The notes under the pieces are model-generated. The model saw only the letters and a program-made list of their open reading frames with translations. It was not told the origin of the DNA and made no database searches. A stretch of DNA of 64,000 nt from CAZXDL01 sp964639505 (GTDB lineage: Bacteria > Patescibacteriota > Saccharimonadia > Saccharimonadales > UBA4665), in NCBI GenBank assembly GCA_964639505.1, contig CAZXDL010000003.1, forward strand, positions 26,291 to 90,290, given 5' to 3'. Shown one piece after another: positions 8,410 through 17,175 of the stretch; the stretch's first letter is position 1, and the number at the start of each line of letters is the position of its first letter. The translations under genes and the position numbers were made by a program.

Positions 8410-8805
8410 TTAAGATTCGTTTTCGTCGGCGTCATCTTTTGCATCGTCATCACCGCGGTCGCCACGCTTGGCAGCCTGCTCGGCCTTCAAAGCTTTCAAG
8501 GCTTCAGCCTTGGCAATAGCCTTAAGATCCGGCTTGGTAATGAGGAAACGGATGACTTCGTCAGTGATGTTGAGCGTGCTCTCGATCTTCTGGACACCTT
8601 GTGGCGGGATTTCCGCGGTGTAGAAGACATAAACAGCATGCTCATTACCTTTTATGTTGTAAGCCAGCTTGCGCTTGCCCCAGTTGTCTGTAGCGGTGAT
8701 CTTACCGCCATTGTCTGTAACAATCTTGGTAACCCGCTCTTCGGCCTTGCTTAGGTCGACTTCGAGGTCTGGGTGGTACAACACAGCAATTTCGTACTGA
8801 TTCAT
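8410..8805 (-). CDS. rpsF: 30S ribosomal protein S6
   Basis: 131 residues: the ~95-residue S6 fold (MNQYEIAVLYHPDLE, NWGKRKLAYNIKG) plus a C-terminal extension that turns acidic (residues ~110-131). S6 binds S18 on the 30S platform. First gene of rpsF-ssb-rpsR. A consensus promoter lies upstream with a ~60-base leader, long for this genome. The leader ends in AACC-GAAGGAA-GGTT, a small hairpin that places the Shine-Dalgarno GGAAGG in its loop and 3' arm, which would suit autoregulation by S6:S18 as known in other bacteria. Confidence 0.96.
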   Translation of the reverse strand: MNQYEIAVLYHPDLEVDLSKAEERVTKIVTDNGGKITATDNWGKRKLAYNIKGNEHAVYVFYTAEIPPQGVQKIESTLNITDEVIRFLITKPDLKAIAKAEALKALKAEQAAKRGDRGDDDAKDDADENES

Positions 8806-8872
8806 GCAACCTTCCTTCGGTTAAAGCCCGCGTGCACTAGAGGCCACGAGCTGAAGTTTGATATTAACTAGG

Positions 8873-8901
8873 ATTATACCTTAACTACCCCTGTTCGTCA
8901 A
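8873..8901 (-). promoter_or_regulatory. Promoter of the rpsF operon
   Basis: -35 TTGACG (8896-8901), 17-base spacer, -10 TATAAT (8873-8878), reading on the minus strand. The -35 lies inside the 3' end of the upstream hypothetical gene. Expected start near 8866, giving a leader of about 60 bases. Confidence 0.8.
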
Positions 8902-9307
8902 CAGGTTCAGCCTCAGCACTTATATCACCGTACTCTCTTACGATTACGCCTTCAGGAATTTTGCACTTGGTATGACGGCCTTTAAAAATCCGCTCTCCGT
9001 CAGGACCAACCGCATCTCTGTCAGCAAAAGAACGCTCACGTAGACCACGACGACCTTCCCATGTTGCACGAACACCAGCCTCGCGTATGCGATCAAATCT
9101 TCGTTTCTGCCATGCTTCAACTTCCTCTCCTGCAACGGGTAGAGGATCAGATGGGTCAGAACCATCAAGCGCATCGTAACTTGCAGCAATTGCTTCTTGT
9201 TCGAGCGCTTTGGTATCTATTGGGCGCCATAATTCGTCTATTTCTACCGGACTTACTTCCGGTCCGCCAGAACCACTCAAACAACCGCCTAATTCAACAT
9301 CTGCCAT
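8885..9307 (-). CDS. Hypothetical protein, 140 residues
   Basis: Not recognised. It is acidic and Gly-rich at the N-terminus (ELGGCLSGSGGPEV), then has a charged helical stretch (WQKRRFDRIREAGVRATWEG) and an acidic C-terminus. No signal peptide or membrane segment. It is judged real because it has a strong Shine-Dalgarno (AAGGGGAG) and its own promoter: TTGCAT (9364-9369), 17 bases, TATTCT (9341-9346). It sits between ftsK and the rpsF operon, and its 3' end carries the -35 box of the rpsF promoter. Confidence 0.65.
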   Translation of the reverse strand: MADVELGGCLSGSGGPEVSPVEIDELWRPIDTKALEQEAIAASYDALDGSDPSDPLPVAGEEVEAWQKRRFDRIREAGVRATWEGRRGLRERSFADRDAVGPDGERIFKGRHTKCKIPEGVIVREYGDISAEAEPVDEQG

Positions 9308-9340
9308 GATTTTTCTCCCCTTTTAGTAAAACTATGGGTT

Positions 9341-9369
9341 AGAATACTCCCAGAATAAATATTATGCAA
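9341..9369 (-). promoter_or_regulatory. Promoter of the 8885-9307 gene
   Basis: -35 TTGCAT (9364-9369), 17-base spacer, -10 TATTCT (9341-9346). The expected leader is about 27 bases and contains AAGGGGAG as the ribosome binding site. Confidence 0.65.
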
Positions 9370-9379
9370 CTTTTTTGAC

Positions 9380-11581
9380 TTAAGCGGATTCGTCGTCGGG
9401 AAAGTTTTCGTCAAGGGCGTCGTCGGCTTCGGTGTTACCGCCAAAAACGCTTTCTACGGATGAAACTAGTACTTCGCGGGGGCGAGATCCGTCGGCTTGG
9501 CCGATAATGCCCTGCTCTTCCATTTGCTCGATCAGGCGGGCGGCGCGGCCATAACCGATACGAAGTTTGCGCTGTAATAACGAAGTACTAGCTTTGCGAT
9601 TTTCAACGACAACATGTACAGCATCGCGGAACATGTCATCATCTGCCGCGCCGCCGACATCAGCCACAATGCCGCCTTTGCCATTAAGCTGCACGGGTTG
9701 AGAAACAACCTCGTCGTCGTATTGTGGCGGCCGCTGCATCCGCAGAAAGTCCATTACCTTATTGGTTTCACCTTCACTAATCAAAGCCGCCTGGACGCGC
9801 TTAGGTTTTGGCATATCAGAAGTTAGCAGCAACATGTCACCTTGACCAAGCAACTTCTCTGCGCCTGCCATATCGATAATTGTGCGGCTATCAACTTGCG
9901 ACTGAGTTGTAAAAGCAATGCGGCCAGGCACATTGGCTTTAATCAGACCGGTAATCACGTCGACTGACGGTCTCTGCGTTGCCAAAACTAGGTGAATGCC
10001 AACCGCGCGGGCTTTTTGGGCAATGCGCACAATCAAGGCTTCTACATCGCGCGCAGCCATCATCATCAGGTCGGCGAGCTCGTCGATTACGATAACGATA
10101 TAAGGCATACCCTCGCCTTGCTTGAGCTCGTTGTATTCCTCGATGTTGCGCTTCTTTACCTCAGACAAGGCGTGGTAACGGCGTTCCATCTCAGCAACCG
10201 CCCATTTGAGTGCGCTAATACATTTTTCAGGCTCGGTAATTACTGGTGTTAGCAGGTGCGGAATGTCATCGTAAGGCTTTAGCTCAACCCGCTTTGGATC
10301 CACCAGCACCAACTTCAAATCTGATGGTGAATTCCGGTACAAAAGACTCGTCAATATAGTATTAATCATGACGGATTTACCCGATCCAGTCTGACCTGCC
10401 ACCAAGACATGTGGCATTTTTACTAGATCAGCCACGATGGCTGTACCGGATATATCCTTACCTATTGCGAAGCACAGTGGGCTCTTTTGATCCTGCCATT
10501 CGCGTGACAACAATACAGAGCTGGTGCGTACAGTCGCTGATTTAACATTTGGCACTTCGATACCAACAGCTCTCTTACCAGGAATTGGCGCTTCCATGCG
10601 GATAGAAGTCGCCGCTAGATCTAGTGCCAAGTTATCTGCCAAAGCCGTTATTTTGGTTAGCTTAGCACCAGCTGGCGGCTTCATCGTGTATTGAGTAACA
10701 CGCGGGCCGATGTTGGCCCCTTCCATTTCGACATCGATATTAAAATTAGCAAAAGTATCGCGGATAATCTGAGCATTGCCATTCACATCACCGGCATCAG
10801 CCTTGTCTTGTTTTTGATTTAACAGATCAATGCTTGGGAATTGCCAATCCGGATCGCTGGTCGTGGTTAATGCTTCGTGGATTTCGGCGCCCGTCAACTT
10901 CGCGGCAGTATTTTTTAACGAAGACATGCGTGGTTGCTCACCCGGCGTATGATGAACGGTCGGCACTCCTTCATTTAATTTGAAGCCTGGCTGCTCGGCC
11001 GCCTTAGCTTTTAGAGCAGCTAAATCGTTGTCTTCGTCAGTTTCCTTCTTTTTGAACAAATCCGCGAGACTGGTAATAACTTTTGGCGAAATTCCAAACG
11101 CAAAAAAGACTGATAACACCGTCAAAACTAAGAAAACAATCGATGCCGGAATTTGACTCAGTAGCGTCAGAGTAACATTACCGACACCGTGTCCGAGCTG
11201 GCCGCCGTGGCCGCCAGTCCAATCGCCAACATCATTTTTAGAAGCGAAGCTTACATAAAACCACGAGCTAGCAAAGAACAAGACTGCCAGCATAGCTACT
11301 AACTTGTTGAGAGGAATCTGGTGATCTTCAGCTCTAAACTTATATACACCCCAATAGACAGCCGCCAAAGGAGTAATATATGCCGCCCAGCCAAGAGCCC
11401 AATAGGCGCCTTCAAATAATTTAACTGGGAGCGGCCCGCCTATGCCAAAGCCGCCCAGTAGCAGTAGGAAGCCAAGTATCATTAGCCCGATTGCGCCCGT
11501 CAAAGCCCAAAAGGAAGTTTGCTCGGTTTTTACCGCTTCAGCTTTCTGCTTCTTTTTAACTGGTTTTTTCTTTTTTGCCAT
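9380..11581 (-). CDS. ftsK: FtsK/SpoIIIE DNA translocase
   Basis: 733 residues. After a Lys-rich start come four membrane segments (~25-175), a linker, then the alpha/beta RecA-like motor with Walker A GQTGSGKS (~residue 395) and Walker B IVIVIDELADLM, and a C-terminal winged-helix gamma domain (~650-710, RKASTSLLQRKLRIGYGRAA) that reads KOPS-like sequences. It pumps chromosomal DNA through the division septum and activates XerCD. The linker is short compared with E. coli FtsK, as in Gram-positive SpoIIIE. Two promoters are visible: a distal perfect TTGACA-17-TATAAT and a proximal TATAAT 7 bases from the ATG. Confidence 0.97.
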   Translation of the reverse strand: MAKKKKPVKKKQKAEAVKTEQTSFWALTGAIGLMILGFLLLLGGFGIGGPLPVKLFEGAYWALGWAAYITPLAAVYWGVYKFRAEDHQIPLNKLVAMLAVLFFASSWFYVSFASKNDVGDWTGGHGGQLGHGVGNVTLTLLSQIPASIVFLVLTVLSVFFAFGISPKVITSLADLFKKKETDEDNDLAALKAKAAEQPGFKLNEGVPTVHHTPGEQPRMSSLKNTAAKLTGAEIHEALTTTSDPDWQFPSIDLLNQKQDKADAGDVNGNAQIIRDTFANFNIDVEMEGANIGPRVTQYTMKPPAGAKLTKITALADNLALDLAATSIRMEAPIPGKRAVGIEVPNVKSATVRTSSVLLSREWQDQKSPLCFAIGKDISGTAIVADLVKMPHVLVAGQTGSGKSVMINTILTSLLYRNSPSDLKLVLVDPKRVELKPYDDIPHLLTPVITEPEKCISALKWAVAEMERRYHALSEVKKRNIEEYNELKQGEGMPYIVIVIDELADLMMMAARDVEALIVRIAQKARAVGIHLVLATQRPSVDVITGLIKANVPGRIAFTTQSQVDSRTIIDMAGAEKLLGQGDMLLLTSDMPKPKRVQAALISEGETNKVMDFLRMQRPPQYDDEVVSQPVQLNGKGGIVADVGGAADDDMFRDAVHVVVENRKASTSLLQRKLRIGYGRAARLIEQMEEQGIIGQADGSRPREVLVSSVESVFGGNTEADDALDENFPDDESA

Positions 11582-11588
11582 TCGACTT

Positions 11589-11657
11589 ATTATACCGTTT
11601 AAGCTATATGGAATACAGTAACAAAGTTATTATAGCAAAAATTACAACCTTTGTCAA
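11589..11657 (-). promoter_or_regulatory. Tandem ftsK promoters
   Basis: Distal: -35 TTGACA (11652-11657), 17-base spacer, -10 TATAAT (11629-11634), a full consensus match. Proximal: -10 TATAAT (11589-11594), 7 bases before the ftsK ATG, giving a leaderless mRNA. The distal promoter would give a leader of about 41 bases. Confidence 0.75.
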
Positions 11658-11675
11658 TTCCGCTCACGCTTGCAT

Positions 11676-13793
11676 CTAGTCGACGCGGGGATCTTGGGTC
11701 AGTAAGCGAGCGCGCATTTCTTGGAAGCGTTTTTGCTGCTCGGCTGCGATTTCCTCAGGGGTCTTTGGGGCTGGTTCAGGCTTTTGCTGAGCGCCTTGAT
11801 TAGTATTTCCTTGCTTCTTGTCGCTGCTAGGCGCGGGCTTTGGTGCTCCGCCGCCACTGATTACATTAATCACGGGTATGACAATCGGGCTACGCTGAGT
11901 GTGTTCAAATAGATAGTGCATGACATGCTCCTTGAGCTCCAGCTTAAATCGATCGAGATCAACTCGCTTGAAGCGTTGTTGCACGGCCCGTTTCAACTCA
12001 ATACGCAAGCCATTCATGATTTCTTCGTTGTCGCGCATATATATGAAGCCGCGGCTAATGATGTCAGGGCTGGTCATGAGCGAGCCAGTCTTTTTATCGA
12101 CAGTCAGGATGATCGCTACAAGGCCCTCTTCACTTAGCAAAACGCGGTCTTTTACTACTACATTGCTGACGATTGCACCAGTCTGGTCGACCAAGACCGT
12201 GCCGTGCGGCACTTCGCCAATTACTTCCATTTTGTCAGGAGTAAAGGCTATGATTTCGCCATTACCAACATTGAGAGTGTTAGCTCGCGGAATGCCGTTT
12301 TCGACGGCTAAATCGACGTGGTATTTCTTGGCCGTGAAGTCACCATAAATCGGTACAAAAAATTTCGGTTTAGTCATTTTTATCATGTCGGCGTATTCGT
12401 CGCGTGAAGCATGGCCTGAAACGTGCAGCGGGCCAATTCCGTCGACCTCGCGAGTCTCATGCCGGTACACATGAACGCCCTTTTTAAGAAGTTCATCGAC
12501 CATAACGCGGATCTTGTCGTCATTACCGGAGTAAGGAATCGGCGTACTCGATAGAATTACCGTGTCCTGCTCTTTTAGCTTAACGTGGCGGTGTTCGCCG
12601 TTGCTCATGCGTTGCAAAGCGGAGCTTGGCTCACCTTGTGAACCAGTACAAACGACCACGAGGTCGGTATCTTTCATAGTGGCGGCCGAGGCGATCGGCA
12701 CGAAGGTACCTTTGGGAATGCGCACGAAACCGTGACGGACAGCCATCTCTAAGGTAGAAACCATACTGCGGCCATCCATCGCTACCTTTTTGTTATGGTG
12801 GACAGCGGCATTGATGATCATCTGGACGCGGTTCATATTAGTGGAGAATAATCCGACAAAAATGCGCCCCGGCGCGTTATCCATGATGTCTTTAAAAGTC
12901 TGTTCGATAGTAGATTCACTGGGAGTGCGACCCATTCTTTCGGTTGTAGTCGATTCGCTCAGCAGGGCCAAGACGCCTTCGTTTCCCAGCTCAGTCAATC
13001 GTTCAACATCGGTACGCTCATGATCGAGTGGGTTTGGGTCAAGGCGGAAGTCACCAGTGTTAATCAAGCGTCCGACAGGTGTGTCGAGCACAACGACCGT
13101 GCTGCCCGGAATCGAGTGTGTTACCCGGATCAATTCGACAAAAAAGGCGCCAATTTTGAGACGCTCGTGGGTATTTTCGTTCATTGTGACAGTCTTCAGC
13201 TCAAATCCTTCAGGCATTGGCAATCCGAAATTCTCAAAAATTTCTTCAACACGCCCAATCGTGAATTTCGAGCCATAAATCGGTGCTGGAAACTTCGGCG
13301 CAATATGCGGCAAACCACCGATGTGATCTAGGTGGCCATGGGTGATTATATACGCCCTCAACTTGCCTTTTATCTGCTCAAGATAGGCCGTGTCGGCGAT
13401 GCCGTAGTTGATGCCGGGCAAGTCGACGCCGAGGTCGTTGCCACAATCCATAATGACAGCGTCATTCATGTATTCGACAAGGATCATATTTTTAGATCCG
13501 CCGCCATCCATTCCGCCAAGACCGATTATTTTTAGCCTAGGGCTTTCGTCGATGACGTTAGCACGTTGAGGCGCACCGCCGGGCTTGTTTTCAGCTGTTA
13601 AATACTGGTTCGCGATGCGCTGAGCATCCTGTTGGCTGCGGCGCTGAGCTCGTACAGCTTGGCCGCGCGAAGTATTTAGACTACTGTTAATCGGCGCGTT
13701 TGGTTTGCCACCAGAACGCCCTTTTGATTTACCCTGCCCACCGTTATTTCTCGGCGGTCCTTTAGGTTTAGAGTTGTTATTGTTTGGTTGCAT
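11676..13793 (-). CDS. rnj: Ribonuclease J
   Basis: 705 residues, longer than the usual ~555 because of a low-complexity N-terminal extension (~1-85, Asn/Gly/Lys/Gln-rich) and a Pro/Gln-rich insert near 640-675. The metallo-beta-lactamase core carries HGHLDHIGG near residue 155, the metal site, with beta-CASP motifs following (CTGSQGEP, SGHASRDE). RNase J is a 5'-3' exo- and endonuclease central to mRNA turnover where RNase E is absent. The Shine-Dalgarno AAAGGA lies 4 bases before the ATG, with an extended -10 (TGC-TATAGA) just upstream. Neighbours udg, pnp and rpsO make this an RNA-processing block. Confidence 0.96.
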   Translation of the reverse strand: MQPNNNNSKPKGPPRNNGGQGKSKGRSGGKPNAPINSSLNTSRGQAVRAQRRSQQDAQRIANQYLTAENKPGGAPQRANVIDESPRLKIIGLGGMDGGGSKNMILVEYMNDAVIMDCGNDLGVDLPGINYGIADTAYLEQIKGKLRAYIITHGHLDHIGGLPHIAPKFPAPIYGSKFTIGRVEEIFENFGLPMPEGFELKTVTMNENTHERLKIGAFFVELIRVTHSIPGSTVVVLDTPVGRLINTGDFRLDPNPLDHERTDVERLTELGNEGVLALLSESTTTERMGRTPSESTIEQTFKDIMDNAPGRIFVGLFSTNMNRVQMIINAAVHHNKKVAMDGRSMVSTLEMAVRHGFVRIPKGTFVPIASAATMKDTDLVVVCTGSQGEPSSALQRMSNGEHRHVKLKEQDTVILSSTPIPYSGNDDKIRVMVDELLKKGVHVYRHETREVDGIGPLHVSGHASRDEYADMIKMTKPKFFVPIYGDFTAKKYHVDLAVENGIPRANTLNVGNGEIIAFTPDKMEVIGEVPHGTVLVDQTGAIVSNVVVKDRVLLSEEGLVAIILTVDKKTGSLMTSPDIISRGFIYMRDNEEIMNGLRIELKRAVQQRFKRVDLDRFKLELKEHVMHYLFEHTQRSPIVIPVINVISGGGAPKPAPSSDKKQGNTNQGAQQKPEPAPKTPEEIAAEQQKRFQEMRARLLTQDPRVD

Positions 13794-13813
13794 AGATTCC
13801 TTTCTATAGCAAT

Positions 13814-14383
13814 TTAAGATGATTTAATTTTCTTAATAATTGATGGGATGAGCGCGAAATCGTCGATCAAAGTCTGACGCATTCCGCCGTTATAAAGCGC
13901 TGCCGCCGGATGAAAAAGAGGTAAATACACCCTGCGCTTATACCGTTTAGGCTGACCGTGTACCTGGCTGATTGACAAGTCCGGCAAGAAGCAATTCAGG
14001 CTGTGGCGGCCAAGCGTCACGACTAATTTAGGCTGAATTACCTCTAATTGGGACTCGAGATACGGAAGGAAAGATAATTTTTCGTCGGGCAATGGATCGC
14101 GATTATTAGGCGGACGGTATTTGACGATATTAGTAATATAAATGTCCTCCCGCTTTAGGTCAATCATCGCCAGCATTTCGTTTAAAAACCTACCGGCCGC
14201 GCCGACAAATGGGATGCCCTGCAAGTCTTCTTGCTTGCCAGGGGCTTCGCCTATAAACACCAGTTCGGAGTCTGGGTTGCCGTCACCAAAAACCATCTGC
14301 GTAGCTGTTTTTGCCAATTCTGGCGTGACTTTATCGTCCAGGATTTTTTGCTTGAGATCATCGAGCTGCTGCTGCTTTGTCAT
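13814..14383 (-). CDS. Uracil-DNA glycosylase, family 4-like, lacking the Fe-S cysteines
   Basis: 189 residues. Family 4 motifs are clear: GEAPG (45-49) with QED following, TNIVKYRPPNNRDP (84-97) and HPAAALYN (~158-165). It should remove uracil from DNA. Family 4 enzymes normally hold a 4Fe-4S cluster through four cysteines; here none remains. The third position is Tyr89 (usual TNVVKCRPP), the fourth Phe105 (usual C-L-P-Y-L), and the N-terminus before residue 45 has no Cys. The only cysteine in the protein is C131. A 32-base palindrome overlaps its promoter region. Confidence 0.88.
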   Translation of the reverse strand: MTKQQQLDDLKQKILDDKVTPELAKTATQMVFGDGNPDSELVFIGEAPGKQEDLQGIPFVGAAGRFLNEMLAMIDLKREDIYITNIVKYRPPNNRDPLPDEKLSFLPYLESQLEVIQPKLVVTLGRHSLNCFLPDLSISQVHGQPKRYKRRVYLPLFHPAAALYNGGMRQTLIDDFALIPSIIKKIKSS

Positions 14384-14396
14384 AGTTTTCCGCTAC

Positions 14397-14428
14397 TTAA
14401 CATAAATGTCATATGACATATTTGTTAA
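14397..14428. promoter_or_regulatory. 32-base palindrome upstream of udg (candidate operator)
   Basis: Core ATGTCATATGACAT (14406-14419) is a perfect 14-base dyad; outer arms TTAACA (14397-14402) and TGTTAA (14423-14428) are also perfect, with 3 unpaired bases on each side. On the minus strand it overlaps the likely -10 (TATGTT) of udg. The site looks like a two-shell operator for a dimeric or tetrameric repressor; the regulator is unknown. Confidence 0.5.
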
Positions 14429-14430
14429 GT

Positions 14431-14631
14431 TCACTTGTTGAATAGTGCCTTTACAAACTTAAAGAAATTTTGAATCGAGCCGAATAAAAATAGTAAGGTC
14501 AACAGATACCAAAAGAAATTTCCACGATCAATCGATAGACTCGCGAAACCGTAGGCTATCGCCAGTTCAAGCAATCCAAAAATGAGTAAACCTAGTTTGG
14601 TCTTGTGCCATTTATCGAATTTATCAATCAT
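14431..14631 (-). CDS. Small membrane protein, two predicted TM segments
   Basis: 66 residues: a basic N-terminus (MIDKFDKWHKTK), a hydrophobic helix ~13-32, a short loop, a second ~40-57, and a basic tail. Positive charges at both ends suggest both termini are cytoplasmic. No family recognised. It starts 2 bases after the pnp stop codon, so it is cotranscribed and probably coupled with pnp. Confidence 0.6.
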   Translation of the reverse strand: MIDKFDKWHKTKLGLLIFGLLELAIAYGFASLSIDRGNFFWYLLTLLFLFGSIQNFFKFVKALFNK

Positions 14632-14633
14632 GT

Positions 14634-16766
14634 CTACTTCTTGTCTTTGTCGGCCAATTCGCGCTGAGCGGCTCGCATGCTGAGTTGCAGACGGCCCCGA
14701 TCATCGATGGCGACTAGTTTGACGGTGACTTTATCACCTTCTTTGACAACATCGCTAGTCTTAGCTACGCGCTCGTCACTGAGTTCTGAGATATGTACCA
14801 AGCCATCTTTGCCCGGCATAATTTGAACGAAAGCGCCAAAGTCCATAACGCTCATGACAGGTTTGTCATAGTAAATTGTACCGACCTCAGGCTCGGCAAC
14901 AATGTCGTTAATCGCTTGCTTGGCAGCTGCAATGCTGGCGCCATCTGGGCTAGCAATCATTATCGTGCCATCGTCCTTGATGTCGATGTCAGCACCGGTT
15001 TCGGCTGTAATACGTTGAATGGTTTCACCACCTTTACCGATAACTTCGCGGATTTTGTCGGGATTAATCTGAATCGATTCGACGCGAGGAGCAAACGGAC
15101 TCATTTCTTTAGGTGTAGAGATAGTCGTTTTCATGTGCTCTAGGATGTACAAACGGCCATCTTTACCCTGTTCGAGAGCTTTTTGAAGTATCGAAACGGG
15201 GAGGCCATGGACTTTCATGTCCATCTGTAAGGCAGTAATGCCCTTTTCGGTCCCAGTAACTTTAAAGTCCATGTCACCTGCGAAATCCTCGGCATCGGCA
15301 ATGTCGCTCAAAATGTATGGCTTGTCACCTTCCATCATCAAGCCCATGGCGATACCACTAACCATTGATTTCAGGGGAACCCCAGCATCAAGTAGTGCTA
15401 ACACGCTTGAACATGTCGCAGCCATCGATGTCGAACCATTTTGAGACATAATTTCGGTAACTGACCTGATCATGTATGGGAATTCGGCCTCGCTAGGCAA
15501 AACAGCAGTCAATGCGCGCTCGGCAAGATAGCCGTGACCGATTTCGCGGCGCCCAGGGCTACCTAGTCGACGAACTTCACCAACTGTGTAACCGGGCGCA
15601 TTGTAGTGATGCAGATAGCGGCGTTCACTCTCGCGCTCCATTGTGTCTACCAGCTGCACCATGCTGAGTGGCGCCAATGTCACGATGTTCATAGCCTGAG
15701 TTAGGCCACGCGTAAACACGCTTGAACCATGGGCCCGCGGCAATAAGCCGATTTCGCTATTTAGCTCTCTTACCTCAGTTAATTTACGACCATCTGGCCT
15801 GACATTTTCTTCGACAATGCCCTTACGCACATCTTTGTGCAGCGCCGACTGAAATGCTTCTTCATATTCCCCAAGTTGCTCGGCGTGCTCATCGCCAAGT
15901 TTTTCGGCTAACTCGGTGTGCATTTCTTCTTTTAGTTGCTGAACTAGTACGTTGCGCTCTGGGTATGGCTTACGTAGGTCTTCGCCTAATTTGCCTTCTA
16001 GCCAATTATTAACGGTTTCTTGAATAGAAGCTTCTGGTAGACTCAACGTGTATTCTTGCTTGGTAACGCCAACTTTAGCAGCTAATTCCTCTTGTAGTTT
16101 AATGGCTGGTTGCATCTCTTTGAAGGCGAACTCAATCGCGTCGGCAATCTGTTTTTCGGTAACTTCGCTAGCACCAGCTTCAACCATCATGACACCTTCT
16201 TTGGTACCAGCCACAACTAGGTCAAGCTCACCATCTTCTAGCTCATCAAGGGTCATAAAGGCGTCATACTTGCCATCTTTGAGGCCGACTCGGAGTCCGG
16301 CGACAGGGCCTTCAAAAGGCGCGCCACTCAAAATAAAGGCCGCACTCAAGGCGATCATGGCTATCATGTCCGGTCGAAAATCAGGATCCATACTTAACAC
16401 ACTAGCCACACCCTGTACTTCGTGACGATAACCTTTAGGCCACAACGGGCGGATTGGTCGGTCGATTAGGCGACTAAGTAAGATGGCGTCATCTGATGGA
16501 CGTCCTTCCCTTTTAATAAATCTAGAACCGCTGACTTTGCCAGCAGCGTACATTTTTTCTTCGTAATCAATACTCAGTGGGAAATAGTCCATACTGACTG
16601 GCTTGTTGCCAACCATAGCGGTACCAAGTACGACTGTGTCGCCATAGCGTGCCAAAACCGACGCGCTAGTCCTAAAACCAACCCGACCTACTTCTAGGCT
16701 TAATTTGCGACCACAAAAATCGGTCTCAACTTTGATGATGTCTTTACCCAATGGATTCTGAGCCAT
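14634..16766 (-). CDS. pnp: Polyribonucleotide nucleotidyltransferase (PNPase)
   Basis: 710 residues, full length. Two RNase PH-like domains (~10-210 and ~320-540; GSPGRREIGHG in the second), then a KH domain (~560-615, IREVIGKGGETIQRI) and an S1 domain (~625-695, MSVMDFGAFVQIMPGKDGLVHIS). It degrades RNA 3'-5' with phosphate. It follows rpsO with a conserved type of stem-loop between them, the arrangement used for PNPase autoregulation in E. coli. A Shine-Dalgarno AAGGAG lies 9 bases before the ATG. Confidence 0.98.
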   Translation of the reverse strand: MAQNPLGKDIIKVETDFCGRKLSLEVGRVGFRTSASVLARYGDTVVLGTAMVGNKPVSMDYFPLSIDYEEKMYAAGKVSGSRFIKREGRPSDDAILLSRLIDRPIRPLWPKGYRHEVQGVASVLSMDPDFRPDMIAMIALSAAFILSGAPFEGPVAGLRVGLKDGKYDAFMTLDELEDGELDLVVAGTKEGVMMVEAGASEVTEKQIADAIEFAFKEMQPAIKLQEELAAKVGVTKQEYTLSLPEASIQETVNNWLEGKLGEDLRKPYPERNVLVQQLKEEMHTELAEKLGDEHAEQLGEYEEAFQSALHKDVRKGIVEENVRPDGRKLTEVRELNSEIGLLPRAHGSSVFTRGLTQAMNIVTLAPLSMVQLVDTMERESERRYLHHYNAPGYTVGEVRRLGSPGRREIGHGYLAERALTAVLPSEAEFPYMIRSVTEIMSQNGSTSMAATCSSVLALLDAGVPLKSMVSGIAMGLMMEGDKPYILSDIADAEDFAGDMDFKVTGTEKGITALQMDMKVHGLPVSILQKALEQGKDGRLYILEHMKTTISTPKEMSPFAPRVESIQINPDKIREVIGKGGETIQRITAETGADIDIKDDGTIMIASPDGASIAAAKQAINDIVAEPEVGTIYYDKPVMSVMDFGAFVQIMPGKDGLVHISELSDERVAKTSDVVKEGDKVTVKLVAIDDRGRLQLSMRAAQRELADKDKK

Positions 16767-16793
16767 TACGGAATACTCCTTATAAGATGTTTA

Positions 16794-16841
16794 ATGCGCA
16801 AGCTTGGAACCTCGAGTGATCGAGATATTTTGTCTGCGCAT
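16794..16841 (-). other. Stem-loop between rpsO and pnp
   Basis: Outer arms ATGCGCA (16794-16800) and TGCGCAT (16835-16841) pair perfectly; inside lies CTCGA-GTGA-TCGAG (16811-16824), a 5-bp hairpin with a tetraloop. The whole intercistronic transcript folds. In E. coli the equivalent hairpin is cut by RNase III before PNPase-controlled pnp decay; whether that holds here is inference. Confidence 0.6.
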
Positions 16842-16844
16842 CAA

Positions 16845-17111
16845 TTAACGGCGGATGCCGAGTTTTTTGATGAGTGCCAAATAAGTATCACTGTCTCTTT
16901 TTGCAATGTAACGAAGCAAACGTCGACGCTTACCAACCATTTGCAGCAGTCCACGCCGAGCCATGAAGTCGTGTTTGTTGACTTGTAGATGCTCGGTGAT
17001 TTCCTTGATCCGTTCGGTCAGAACGGCGACCTGGGCACTCGCACCGCCCGTGTCGTCCTTGTGTACCTGCGCGCTTTTGATAGCTGCGGTCTTTTTCTCA
17101 CTTGTTATCAT
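16845..17111 (-). CDS. rpsO: 30S ribosomal protein S15
   Basis: 88 residues, standard length. HKDDTGGASAQVAVLTERI and HKHDF-type segments through RRLLRYIAKRD are diagnostic. S15 binds the 16S central domain early in 30S assembly. An extended -10 (TGT-TAAAAT, box 17121-17126) lies 9 bases before the ATG, so the leader is at most a few bases and an S15 autoregulatory leader RNA cannot be present. Confidence 0.97.
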   Translation of the reverse strand: MITSEKKTAAIKSAQVHKDDTGGASAQVAVLTERIKEITEHLQVNKHDFMARRGLLQMVGKRRRLLRYIAKRDSDTYLALIKKLGIRR

Positions 17112-17175
17112 TGTGCAATCATTTTAACAGATCAGAGCTCTTGCCGCAACCCCGGAAAATACAAAATGTATTCAA

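Noticed and set aside
8321..14428. Shared SOS box in front of ssb and udg
   Set aside because: Both palindromes are centred on CATATG, but half-sites AAGACAT and ATGTCAT differ, and neither fits known LexA boxes.
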